This document shows, piece by piece, positions 53,494-64,000 of a DNA stretch of 64,000 bases. This stretch comes from Aspidapion aeneum (lineage: Eukaryota > Arthropoda > Insecta > Coleoptera > Brentidae). The stretch lies in NCBI GenBank assembly GCA_963576565.1, contig OY755038.1, positions 13,097,756-13,161,755 on the forward strand. Direction: 5' to 3'. Below the pieces are notes generated by a model. That model made no database searches, was not told the origin of the DNA, and saw only the letters and a list, made by a program, of their open reading frames with translations. The number at the start of each line of letters is the position of its first letter. The stretch's first letter is position 1. A program made the translations under genes and the position numbers.

Positions 53494-54010
53494 CGAGGGG
53501 TGAACAGCTAACCCAAAATGTGTACACCGATTGTGAAAATCCACAATCTTTTGCTAAGATTGTGAGGGATTGTGAAAAAGATTGTGAGGGATTGTGGCAA
53601 GATTGTGAAAGATTGTGAGGGATTGTGAAGGATTGTGGTAAGATTGTGAAGGACCGTCCCATCAAAAATTCTTGCGAGCAAGTTTCCTTTGCCGCCCTCT
53701 TCATTTACCGTTCCCGGACCTGCTGCTTAATAACCAGCTGATCCCAAAATGTGTGCGCCGATTGCGAAAATCCACCATCTTTTGCTAAGATTGTGAGGGA
53801 ATGTGTAAAGATTGTGAGAGATTGTGAAGGATTGTGGTAAGATTGTGAAGGATTGTGGTAAGATTGTGAAGGATTGTGAGAGATTGTGAAGGATTGTGAG
53901 AGATTGTGACAGATTGTGGGTGATTGGGAGGGATTGTGTAAAAATTGTGAAGGATTGTGAACAGATTGTGAGAAATGTGTACACCGATTGTGAGAGCTGT
54001 TCACCCCTCG
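53494..54010. mobile_element. GATTGTG-minisatellite MITE, copy 2
   Basis: The ends CGAGGGGTGAACAGCT and the complement are flanked by TATGAATC and TATTAATC, an 8-bp duplication with one mismatch. The interior is mainly tandem GATTGTGAAGGATTGTGG-like units. Two short stretches of the end sequence (CCAAAATGTGTACACC, then CCAAAATGTGTGCGCC at about 53743) suggest a partly duplicated element. Relative of 31142-31580. Confidence 0.65.
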
Positions 54011-54610
54011 TATTAATCTAATGTAAGAACAAATTTCACGGAAGAAATCTATAATATTGGTTGTATGAACATATACAGAAAAAAAAATTAACACTCACAC
54101 TCACTTTTTTGACACGGCACGTTTAAAAAAAAAAAGTAAATTTTATGATTTTCTCGATTTTTAATTATTTACACCGGTGCGGAATATGGTCTATCAAAAA
54201 AAAGTCTATATGCACTTTAAAGCTCAGTGACTTGACTATCATACAAGGCAAAAGAAAAATTTCTAGGTCTATTGGTTCAAGCAAACTAACAAAATTTGAA
54301 AAACCGCAAAAACCTCAGAATTGCCAACTTTGTCTATTGAAACTTTACTTGTGCCTTGTTTTACTTGACAATGTATCGTCTAAATAAAAGTAAAGTAAAA
54401 AATCTGGGTCTGTCATTTTAACATCAAGTTTTAAGCTATTTCGTTAAAGCATGTAAAAAACCAAATTTTTTTATTCAGTCGCAAAAAGAAAAAAAAATTG
54501 TATATAAAAATCATCGTCAGGGCATCTTATTTATAATATACTGTTTTGCGTGACACACACTGTCGGGAATTTTTTTTTTTTAGTTTTAAGAATACATTTT
54601 TGGTGAGAAA

Positions 54611-54785
54611 TGGTGGCGTACGCAGGAGGGAGGGGAGTTGGAGGCCTGATCCTTCCAAAGGCATTAAATAACTTCTGCTAAAGATTGAAGTTTTTTGAAA
54701 GAAGAAATAAATGGTTTTCCAGGACTTTGCTTTTACTCAAGCCCCCTCTCCTAACCTCCATGGAAAATTTCTGCATACGCCACTG
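54611..54785. mobile_element. 175-bp MITE (GTGGCGTACGCAG ends)
   Basis: GTGGCGTACGCAG at the left and its complement with one change at the right frame a GC-richer interior with complementary GGAGGGAGGGGAG and CCCCCTCTCCTAACCTCC blocks. Target duplication not seen. Confidence 0.5.
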
Positions 54786-57057
54786 GGCATTAAAAAAAAC
54801 TAACCACTAAACTAACGCATGGTGAAAGTCCATGTGATGCCGTTGGAGGAACTGTGAAACGAACGACCAACAACTGGACACCATTCTCTCACTCCTCTGG
54901 ATGATTTAACTGTAAATGCTAAATTTACATCAAGCTCAGAAAAAAAAATAATGTTCGGTTTCTGAAATTAACAGAACTCAACTTCTTTTTCGATTTTTTA
55001 AATATGACAGTAGGTAACTACTAAAAAAGTAAATAAACTTTTAAAAAATTTGTGTAGTGACCTTATAAAGAGAGTTTAGATCATAATTTAGTGAACAGTG
55101 CTCATATGAATCTGATAAACCTTAATTTGCAGGGGAGGATCTAGAAACGTTATTTGGGGGGAAAATATCATAATAAATATTTCACAAAACTATTTTGCGT
55201 AGTGACCAGGAGGTGTATTATGTGTGTCAAAACTAAGTAAAGTTTCAGATTTGGGGGGGCATCCTCCCTCTCCCCGTAGATCCACGCCTGTAATTTGTGA
55301 TGCAATTTAACATCACTAAAAATATTAAAATAACAAAAAAATGTGTAGTGACCTTAAGGATTACAGACCCAGATTTTTTATTCTTGTTTTTAAAAGTATA
55401 TGATACAGTGAAAAATTTACTCTACTTGATTATCATCAGCACACCGATAGACAGGGTCATTTTTGATGCTGAATTTGAGGGATTTCCCAGACATTCTTAA
55501 CTTCTTCGTGGAACTCCAAGGTAACGTCTACTTTTTAAATATGTTTTATACAAGGAAGATATAGTCCTTGAGTATAGCTTTCAAATATTGTATCAAAAAT
55601 TTAAGAAAACATTACATTTATACCCCAAAAAAATATGAAAACTTCGGAAATTTCTGCGTTTTTTGGATATTCTCTAAATTGCTCTAATCAAGCCAGTGTA
55701 AAAGATTTTGCTAAACCTCACATTTTTTTGAAAACTACTTTTATGCATGTTTTCAAAGTTATAGGTTGATTTTTTTAGGTGCTGTTTACTATGAGCATAA
55801 TTTTTTGACTAATTGGATTTAAAAATCTAAAATTGTGCAAAAGCATAAGCTGTTTCATTTAGTAAACATGATTAAAGAAAAAAATTAAATGTCAGGGCAA
55901 CACTTTTTTTGTAAATTGGATGACTTGGTGTGGAATTGCTCTTTAGTCTGTGGTAAAATGTAGAAACCGTAAAATGTAGAAATGGTTCACAGATCTACCG
56001 GTAGTCAGGTGTCTGATGTGGCCGTATAAAAAGAAGGCGATTTTCTGGACCTGATTTTTACCTTAAAGACTACTACAATATTTAATAAAAATATTAAATA
56101 TTTGATAAAACTTTTGACAATTATTAAACAAAATAATTTATGCCATACGCAGAGCTCCCTCTTTAAGTAAAAACACGTTAACGTTAACAAGCCCGGGACG
56201 GAAGAGCTAATTTAAGTAAAAATAAGGTAGAATAGCATAGGATATAAAACAGGCTCCCATTCCCCTCTTTATCTAAGACCATGACTGACAGCGGCCTCTA
56301 CCGGTAGACCGGTCAACCCTTTCTATACTGTATGGTTTTTACTATTTACACTTCTATAAATAATGTTTTTGTAACCTCAGTTTCCTACGATTCTTGTTAT
56401 TTTTAATTTTGATTTAACAATGTATGGTTTATAAATTTTTGAAAAAAAATTTTTCCACAATTTAAATTTTTTACATTTTGAAATCGTCATCAGTCATCCT
56501 GTATATTAAAACAAACTCATGTTTTTATGTAAGCTTTAAGAAATTTTGTTCAAATTTAGAAAATAAGTTACACTAAACACGCCAAATAATTCTAAGAATC
56601 TACAGAGAGATAGTTTTCAGTTTTTTTTCTACTGAACTGTTTTGCGTTGTGTCTCTGGTAGATTCCAAAATAAAAAATATAAACTCTGCTTAAAAAAAAA
56701 CACCCTGTAGATCTCTAATTAAGCGTTTCAGGACCTAGGTTTATATGAAATTTTTTTTCTCAAAATCATAGATAGATTCACCCCCTCAAAAGCAGTTGCA
56801 ATATGATTTGGTCAGGCAGATGCAAAAAATTCAAAACAAAAATCATGCAAAAAATCCCAAGCGGCAAAAAATAAACATTTTAAATACTAACCCTCCTCCT
56901 CAATAGGCGAGCAGAGAGAACTGTAGGCCTGCGGGCACTAAAACAAATTTTTAGGTCATACACTATTTCTATTTTATCAGCAAGCCCCGCTAGTAACCGT
57001 TTCAACCCAACTATTTAAAAAAAAAATTCAAAGAAAAAAATTTCTAAAGAGATATTA
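54786..57057. other. Intron sequence, no exon confirmed
   Basis: AT-rich. Fragments ending ACACCCTGTA (about 56700) and ATCCTGTATATT (56497) are probably solo ends of the CAGGGTG families. A 46-bp piece at 56893-56938 has acceptor- and donor-like borders, but its length breaks the phase between the two known exons, so I do not call it. Confidence 0.4.
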
Positions 57058-57322
57058 GGGACCTATTGCAATAGTGCCAGGCACAAATTATGCCGGGCAC
57101 TATATTGACAGTTTCTCATTATAAGAACAGCTGTGTCCTTTCAGATTTAGGCCTTTGTGTATTATACGAGCCGGATTTAATAGTGACGCCACTATTAATG
57201 GAAAATAAACGACGGGATTTATAAATTCGACTTTGGTATGTCAATTTTGAAAGATGAAGAATGTGAAACTGTCAAAATAGTGCCCGGCACAATTTGTGCC
57301 TGGCACTATTGCAATAGGTTCC
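57058..57322. mobile_element. 265-bp Harbinger-like MITE
   Basis: The ends GGGACCTATTGCAATAGTGC and complement (27 bp with one mismatch) are flanked by TATTA on both sides (57053-57057, 57323-57327). This includes the TTA that PIF/Harbinger elements duplicate. Subterminal CCGGGCACTAT repeats are inverted too. No coding capacity. Confidence 0.7.
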
Positions 57323-57695
57323 TATTATTTTGACGCAGTGTTAAATATCTCCGGAGGTGTACATTATAAAATCACTCTTCTGCCCCCAAATTTGAAATGG
57401 GAAGTGTCCGCTATTTGGATATTCTATTTTACCGATTTTTACCTTTATTATCACGAACTTATACAGGGTGTTCCAAGTTGTGTCCACCATTGCTAACTTT
57501 TTTATTATTAAAGATAGAAAAAGGTTTAAATTGGCAAACTAATAGAATTTTTGATGGTCTTTAAGATACATAAAAAAATAGAGCATCGCTTTTTGGAGTT
57601 TTCGGGATTTTTCAAAACGTATGGCTTGGATTAAAAAAGTAGGCACTTTTCACGGTGGATAGAATAGACCGGTGTTCGGATCTTATATATATATA

Positions 57696-59586
57696 CAGGG
57701 TGTCCCAGAACTAATGGTACATAGTTATACTGTAGATTCCTTGGGTCAAAATATTACGATTTAGCCATACTTACCTTAGTCCAAAAGTTCGTATTAACTG
57801 AGATACAGGGTGTTAAACTTTATTTTTTCAATTCGAGTTTCTTTAATAAACTTTTCTACTAATACATATTTTTGCAAAAACTAACCAGCGTGTAAGTTTT
57901 TTTTAAAATTGGCAAGACGATTCCGTTGAACAATTTGATGTACAATTTACAGGGTGTTCCTTGGACCACTACCATTGCATAAAAATCAGTGTATTTTTCT
58001 TGTGCCTCGGTGTATACCAGTTTTTATGTAAAATAATGGTTTTTTCATCCTTTTTATGTAAAAAAGTTATACTGTTTTAAAGTCGCTCAGAGCAACGGTT
58101 TTTGAGGTTTTTGCATTTAAAGTTTTTATTGCATGTGAGTGATATGCCTAATTTATGTATGATACTTTCTTTAATTCTTTCTACTAATTAATAATTTTGC
58201 ACAATAAATTGGGTTTGGTTTTGGGCATGAACAATTTAATTTTGGTTAAAAAAAAACTATTATACAGAGTGTTCTCTGGGTCCGTACCGTCACATTAAAA
58301 TAGGTCTAACTTTTTTGTTCCTCGGTGTATGCAAGATTCTATTAAAAAACATTAGTTTTTTATCAAAAAAAGAAAGTTATAGCGTTTAGATGTCGCTTAG
58401 AGCAACGGTTTTCAAGATATTTAAATTAGAAGTTTTTATTGTATGCGTAAAAAATTTTTGATTAAATTCTTACCTACTTCATACATATTTGCTATAATTA
58501 ATACTTTTTATAGCATTCTAAGATTGGATGTTTTCTTAAGAAATATTAAGTTAAAAAATATACAGGGTGGTTCGTCAATTATCATGTGTGTGTTAAAAAA
58601 AGTTATTGTCCGCTATTGCAACTGTGTAGCCCAGACTTAAACCCCTTGGACTTTTGTATATCGGGCTATATGAAATCATTTGTCTATGAGACCAAGAAAA
58701 ATACCCGAGAAAAACTATTTCAAAAAATTCAAAATGCTGGAGAGGCGTTCAGAAATGCAAATCTTTATTTTAAAATTAGACGTTCGTATAATAAGCGAAT
58801 AAAGAAATGTATTCAGGTTAACGGTGGCCATTTTGAACATTTATTGTCGGTTTTTTTTTGTTTTTCTCTCTAAAAATTTGTTGTTGCAATAAAATATGTA
58901 TAATTTTAATAATTCAAATAATATTCTGTTTAAAAACCTCCTTAAGTATACACCGACGCACAAAAAAATATACTGATGATTTTAATGCAATGGTAGTGGT
59001 CCAAAGAACACCCTGTACATTGTACATCAAATTTTTCAACGGAATCGTCTTGCGAATTTCAGAAAAACCTACATGCTGGTTAGTTTGTGCAAAAATATTA
59101 ATTAGTAGAATGAATTGAAGAAAGTATTATATATAATTTAGGCATATCACTCACATGCAATAAAAATTTTAAGTGCAAAAATTTCAAAAACCGTTGCTCT
59201 GAGCGACTTTAAAACAGTATAACTTTTTTGCATAAAAAGGATGGGAAAACCATTATTTTACATAAAAACTGGTAGGAGGCACAAAAAAAAGTCACAGATT
59301 TTAATGCAATGCTAGTGGTCCAGGGAACACCCTGTACACTGTACATCAAAATTTTCACCGGAATCGTCTTGCCAATTTCAAAAAAACTTACACGCTGGTT
59401 ATTTTTTGTAAAAATATTAATTAGTAAAAAAGTTATTAAAGAAAATCGAATTGAAAAAATAAAGTTTAACACCCTGTATCTCGGTTAGTACGAACTTTTG
59501 GACTAAGGTAAGTATGGCTAAATCGTAATATTTTGACCCAGGGAACCTACAGTTTAACTATGTACCATTAGTTCTGGGACACCCTG
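57696..59586. mobile_element. Long palindromic TA-flanked element with transposase remnant
   Basis: The ends CAGGGTGTCCCAGAACTAAT and complement lie between TA dinucleotides. The arms of about 700-860 bp enclose a unique centre (58590-58900) with a transposase C-terminus. Just outside the TA, TGTTCGGATCTTATATA (left) and its complement (right) are inverted again, so the element may lie in the loop of another palindrome. Within each arm an internal ACAGGGTGTTCC suggests that smaller elements were absorbed. Relative of 44096-45931. Confidence 0.7.
58586..58873 (+). pseudogene. Tc1/mariner-type transposase C-terminal remnant
   Basis: The plus strand reads QLCSPDLNPLDFCISGYMKS, FVYETKKNTREKLFQKIQNA and a basic C-terminal tail. 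SPDLNPLDF contains the third catalytic acidic residue of IS630/Tc1/mariner transposases, followed by the usual helix. The rest of the domain is missing. It lies in the loop of the palindrome 57696-59586 and identifies the family's likely source. Confidence 0.65.
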
Positions 59587-59637
59587 TATATAAGATCCGA
59601 ACACTGCTTTCTAACAGGAAACAACTTACAAACATAC

Positions 59638-59831
59638 CTGAAACTCAGAGTAGGTGGTGTTCGTTGTGTCTCCTCCTGTCTCCATTTTCTTGGATAGTCT
59701 CCTGGCCTTGATGATGCGTTTCTTTTTCCCACTGGAACGTCTTTTCTCCTGTCTTTGCCTCGCACTGGTCAAATTGCAGCTAGTCACTTTGATTTGAGGT
59801 ATGATTTTGGGATGGAGTATCAGCGGAGTCT
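59638..59831 (-). CDS. Internal exon of the unidentified basic protein
   Basis: A 194-bp exon lies between a TATTAG acceptor and a GTATGT donor. It reads, after two bases that complete a codon, TPLILHPKIIPQIKVTSC, then QRQEKRRSSGKKKRIIKARR and ending TTNTTYSEFQ, in phase 0 with the exon at 51228-51425. Strongly basic runs suggest a bipartite nuclear localisation signal. No family was recognised. Upstream exons lie beyond 59831 and were not found. The palindromic element 57696-59586 ends only 52 bp from the donor. Confidence 0.6.
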
Positions 59832-60284
59832 CTAATATACAAAAAAAATGGAATAAATAGTTAAATATCAAAAATTTGTCACCTATCAACGTAGATATTT
59901 ACAAAAACAGACAAAATAAAATAAAACAAATTTGTGGAAATGTTGCTGGGGCGTCAGAAATTCCAAGAAAAGTTGTTTTTGTCTTCCTGGTGAGCGTGTC
60001 TACCAAGAGAGATACAAGTTAATATTTGAAAATACAAGTTTTCAAGTTTTTTTTACTAGACAAGCCTTAGATTTTTTTACATATTTTCTACAATTTCAGA
60101 AAAAAAAAACACAAAAAATAGCTTAAAATTCGACATCATGAGGCTTCGCCCCCCACCCCATTTTCCTAGGTGCGCCACTGATTAAAGTGACACAGGAGAG
60201 GGGGAAATTCAGGAGAGCTATGGACTAGAAGAGATAGAAAATAATACAATTTGTTCTTTTTCTCTATGAATTATAAAGGAATAT

Positions 60285-60432
60285 AAAACAAAAAAAGCTT
60301 TAAAAAATTTAAAATTTATTTTTTATTTATATTTTTTATCACAGAACATTACGGCGTCATAATGTTCAAATGTTCTGCGATAAAAAATATAAATAAAAAA
60401 TAAATTTGAAATTGTTTAAAAGTTTTCGTGTT
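60285..60432. repeat. Hairpin-forming AT-rich MITE remnant
   Basis: Inverted arms include TTTATCACAGAACATT facing AATGTTCTGCGATAAA, and AAATTTATTTTTTATTTATA with its complement. No clear ends or duplication. Confidence 0.45.
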
Positions 60433-62567
60433 TTTTCGCGTTTTTAAAAGATTTTAATGTAGATTGGTAAACTCAAATCATAATTTTAAGAAATATAAAG
60501 TTTTGGAAAAACGACGCGACGATAGAGAGATTCAGTATAGTCCAAATTATACGCATTTGTAAGGACGTCATTTTTGTTTATCTTTGTTTAGTATATTATA
60601 AACAGCGGTGACAATAAACTTAAAAAAAAAGTAGTGTCTATGATTTAGTAGATACTAAAAGATCGTTTTCACAATTAACACAGTCGAAATAAACTTTTAA
60701 AAACATTCTGTATTCAACGAAAATTATCTAATGGCATCCATTTTGCCAAATTTTTGACAACCCGTCTTCCAGCAGAGCTATGAGTTAGACAGCAATAAAA
60801 TGAATATACTGTGCATTAAAAAGAGATGCAAATGAGTATGTTCCAAAATTACAATTTATGTCGGGGTGCCAATGGGGTGCTAATGTAAACCTACGTCACG
60901 AGTCAGCGCCTAATTGGTTATGTGAAGTATCCGTCACTGTCAATCAAAAAACAATGAGTGGCAAAAATATCTACGCCATACGTCTGTTTCTCACCTGGTG
61001 ACGTCATTACAAATGCGTATAACTTAGACCCTCACTTTAAAGAAGGTCAACTGGAAAAAGTCAGTTTTAAGTTATTACTAACCAAAAATAATATTTTACT
61101 CACTCTCATTATTATTTACTGAGTAACAAAAATGAATGTTCAACAGTTTTGTTTAATTTAAGGATTTCTACAAATACATTTACTTTTATTTCAAGGTGGC
61201 AATTTAAAAAATATGTATATGTCTAGCTTAATAAGTATTTAACTGTATACAATGGGCTTTTAAACAAAAATATTTTTTTGAGAAAAAAATAGTGTTAAGG
61301 GTAAAAAAATACCACAAGAAAAAATTCTCCTTTTTTCGTACGCTACTGGAACGTGCACCACTGCCGTCAGAGGGTACTAAGGTAGATAGTTGAAAAGAAA
61401 ATTGTATCCGCTTGAAAAATATTCTCTAAAAGATTTTTGGAAAAGTTGACTGTTTTCGAGTAATTTGCAAAAAATTATCAATAATCACGTTTAAGGGGGG
61501 AAACCACCCCCCAGCCAGGATTGGGGGGGGGGGGTGGTTCCCTTTCGTAAAATGTTCGGGCGAGTCTTACGTCTATCCATACCAAGTGTGACCCCTTAGG
61601 GCCTGAACTAATTGTTGCCTCTTGAGAATCGACCGTGGTTCGAAACAGCTGTCGAGGTTATAGGTTTTTGACAATACAGATGTTTTTTGTAATGGAAAGG
61701 GTTTTTATTTTTAATTGTAATATGATTGACCTTCACTTTGGACAAAGACTTCAAACTTGATAAGGCGACCCACAAGAATATCGAAAAAGGTTTTGTGTAA
61801 AAGTTGAATGGTAAAAAAAAATTGAGAACCGCAATTTTGTCGAAAATGAAACAGTTGAAACTAATATAGAGGATGATGATGATTCATATGTGAGTGGGCG
61901 TTGCAGCCCTTCCACTGCGACCACTGGTGGGTCTATTGTGGCTCGTTAGTTTAGTCGAATCGTAAAAAAATCCGAAAATAATTTAGACGAAACGTAATTT
62001 TGTCGATCCGAAATAATGCCGAAAATAATATAGTCGAAACGTAAAAGCAGCGAACCGTAATTATGCCGAAACGCAAAAAGGTCGAATTTAAAAAAAGTGG
62101 AAAATGAAGATGCGAAGAACTGACGTCTTAGAACTAAGGGCCCATTCCTGAGTTAGCTTAAAAAAATCGTTTTTTTGGAGATTCTTCTATTGCAATTTAG
62201 GTTTTCACAATTCTGACTTTACAAATTTAGACCTCCCAAAAGGAGGGCAAGGGAGCTGTAATTTAAGACGAAGAGACTTTATTTCAATAGGACAATAATT
62301 AGTTTAACCAAGATCTACTATATCATAACAAAATAACAATAACAATTTCATGTAAAAAAAACAAGTACGCGAAAGTGGTATTCCGTAAAAAGAATTGAGA
62401 TAAAAGTAAATATAGAAATATCAAAATGAAAGGTTCTTACTAGTTTCGAAATGTTTGCTATTCCAGTGCCTGCAGCCGAAAAGTTTAGAAAAACATTTCA
62501 AAACTAGTACAGTTCATACTAATCATTATTTTTTCGTAGGCCTAAACTATTTGTTATGGTAAGGGCT
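60433..62567. other. Unassigned AT-rich DNA with small hairpins
   Basis: No gene. A GGGAAACCACCCCCC / GGGGGGGGTGGTTCCC hairpin lies at 61497-61541. A cluster of CCGAAAATAAT and GTCGAAACGTAA-type motifs lies at 61960-62090. A palindrome ACTAGTTTCGAAATGTTT / AAACATTTCAAAACTAGT lies at 62441-62508. Confidence 0.4.
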
Positions 62568-63610
62568 GGTCCGGGACGCGTATTTACGTTTCCGTGCTGA
62601 TTTCACGGCAGCGCTGTTTTGAAATAGATACGAAAATGTTGCAACATATTTGGTTACAAATGCGTGTTGATTTTAGGGCGCCGAGGCTCGAACAAGGCAC
62701 GGATTTGTATTGAATTACGCAGCGCAGGGGTTTACTTATTAGTGCACATTTGAAACTTAAATTGGATTCACGTTGTTTATTAGTTTCATTTTGAGGTTAT
62801 ATGTTTGTTAATATGAAAATTATGGAGCAGTTTAAAAGTATTTGTTCTAATATTACTCAAGATTTTGAAATTCTTTGAACACTCTTCCTTTAACTATACC
62901 TGCAAAGTTCAGTTTTCATTATCTTACACCGGCAACTACGACGACAGATGTTGTTCTGTTATTAATGAATTTTAATGATTTTCACTTGATTTCTAACCAC
63001 ATGAAAATAGAAAGTTTCAAAAACCTAATTTAACGAAAGCTAATCAATCAAATCTAACCGAACCGAACCAAAGCAAACTGAACCAATAATTTTAAAAAAA
63101 CTTTCCTGAATTCCTACCCGAGATCCTAGAGGATGTGAATCCGAACCGAACCGATCCTAACTAAACCGAACGAAACCTAACCTAACCAAACTAAACTACA
63201 ACATTATTCACACCCTCTAGGATCCCGGGAAAGAAGTCAGGAAAGTTTTTTTTAATTGTTGGTTCAGTTTGCTTCGGTTCGGTTTGGATTCACAACCTCT
63301 AGGATCCCGGGTAGGAAGTCAGGAAAGTTTTTTTTTTTGAAAAAAATTATTGGTTCAGTTTGCTTTGGTTCAGTTCGGTTAGATTTGATTGATTAGCTTT
63401 CGTTATGTTAGCGTTTTAACCTGACAGTTGAATACGCTTTTGTAATAGTTTAATGAGCGATGTTCTCTTACAGATCCGTGCTCATTTCAAAATCAAAACT
63501 CTTTAAATCAACACATATTTGAACCCAAATATATTGTAACATTTCCGTGTCTATTTCAAAACCGCGCCGACGTGAAATGAGCACGGAAACGTAAATACGC
63601 GTCCGGGACC
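62568..63610. mobile_element. Element with GGTCC(G/C)GGACGCG inverted ends
   Basis: The ends read GGTCCGGGACGCGTATTTAC and, on the other strand, GGTCCCGGACGCGTATTTAC, continuing through CGTTTCCGTGCT. CATTTGAAAC / GGTTTTGAAATAG-type blocks recur inside. A truncated foldback (62977-63419) lies within. The right end abuts an RNase H pseudogene; a target duplication was not found. Confidence 0.55.
62977..63419. mobile_element. Foldback element, truncated third copy
   Basis: Contains the same arms as 24943-25617 (TCACTTGA, GAAAGTTTCAAAAACCTAA, GATCCTAGAGGATGTGAATC), but the outer ACAAGACGC ends and the outermost 100 bases of both arms are lost. The centre has an extra GGATCCCGGG-containing segment. 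Confidence 0.65.
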
Positions 63611-63840
63611 GAAAAATTTGGCAGATGCCGCTTCCCGTGCTGCTTGGTCTGCGGCCTTATTTCCCTCGTGTCCAGAATGCCCTGGTATCCATACTAATGA
63701 CACATTGTTAGCGCTACCAAGCGCATTCAGCGAATCTTTGCAGCTCCTCACGGTTCTCGATGAGACCGTATAGGAATCAACCGCTCGTAAGGCTGCTTGA
63801 CTGTCGGAGAAGATTTTTATTATCCTGTTGGTCCACTTGT
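63611..63840 (-). pseudogene. LINE RNase H domain fragment
   Basis: The minus strand reads IIKIFSDSQAALRAVDSY, then SLNALGSANNVSLVWIPG and HSGHEGNKAADQAAREAA. SDSQAA contains a catalytic Asp and WIPGHSGHEGNKAAD the late His/Asp block of the RNase H found in Jockey/I-type LINEs. Both sides are truncated, the left exactly at the inverted end of 62568-63610. Confidence 0.7.
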
Positions 63841-64000
63841 GGTCAGTAATGCATCACACACAGTTCAATCAAGGACTGCTTAGTTCCATTTAACCTGTGT
63901 TAACAAATTGTGCGGAGTGAGGAGAGCGGCGTGACGTCACCACTTGTGCTAAATCCTATGTTTACGTTCGTTTATATTATGTTATTCGTATTTTCAAGAG
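63841..64000. other. Unassigned window end
   Basis: No gene or repeat recognised; it may continue the LINE remnant, since the composition is similar up to about 63900. Confidence 0.3.

Noticed and set aside
53494..54010. Regular short repeats considered as a CRISPR array
   Set aside because: Units are contiguous and degenerate with no unique spacers, and the context is animal DNA; it is a minisatellite within a transposon.
56893..56938. 46-bp mini-exon of the unidentified gene
   Set aside because: Splice-like borders exist but the length breaks the phase between the two supported exons.

Overview
This is AT-rich, intron-bearing, transposon-saturated nuclear DNA from an arthropod, most likely an insect. 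Three things point that way: spliced animal genes, mariner/RTE/Penelope-type elements, and an LTR retrovirus-like element with a tRNA-Ser primer site and an env gene. I cannot name the species. No bacterial operons, CRISPR arrays or rRNA genes are seen.

Host genes make up only a small part of the window. (1) Two tentative minus-strand exons lie at 808-881 and about 1082-1131 and may belong to a disco-interacting protein 2-like gene. (2) A minus-strand LRRC49-type leucine-rich-repeat gene is traced through five exons with matching splice phases, from its start at 29174 to 4442, and it continues beyond. (3) A complete plus-strand gene for mitochondrial ribosomal protein L54 has three exons (29506-34343, 141 aa). 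It shares a 331-bp head-to-head promoter interval with the LRRC49-like gene. (4) Two minus-strand exons (59638-59831 and 51228-51425) encode the basic C-terminus of an unidentified protein.

The long LRRC49 intron (6844-27024) holds a stack of insertions. An old element with long inverted arms (about 7368-7672 and 24743-25725) contains a decayed RTE-type LINE. Into that went a 5'-truncated Jockey/CR1-like LINE (8284-10680). The tail of that LINE took up a complete 13.9-kb Ty3/gypsy-class endogenous retrovirus (10683-24565, minus strand, target duplication AAAC). A foldback element sits in the right outer arm. The retrovirus is very young: its 1.62-kb LTRs appear identical except for two homopolymer-length changes. 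Its gag, pol and env frames are intact. It also has an extra 289-aa frame between env and the 3' LTR, with two Cys-x-Cys-x-x-Cys clusters and a PPxY motif; the env tail ends with a PTAP motif. This element is the most notable content of the window.

The rest is layered non-autonomous DNA transposons. They include foldbacks with 9-10 bp duplications, a foldback whose arms are a minisatellite, a hAT-like family built on a GATTGTG minisatellite, and several TA-flanked palindromes starting CAGGGTG, one keeping a transposase C-terminus. There are also a tRNA-derived SINE, Penelope remnants, a mariner gene split by a LINE, and a 1.5-kb palindrome inside an mRpL54 intron. Several families occur two or three times here, so copies can be compared directly. 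All calls come from reading the sequence; no database search was run.
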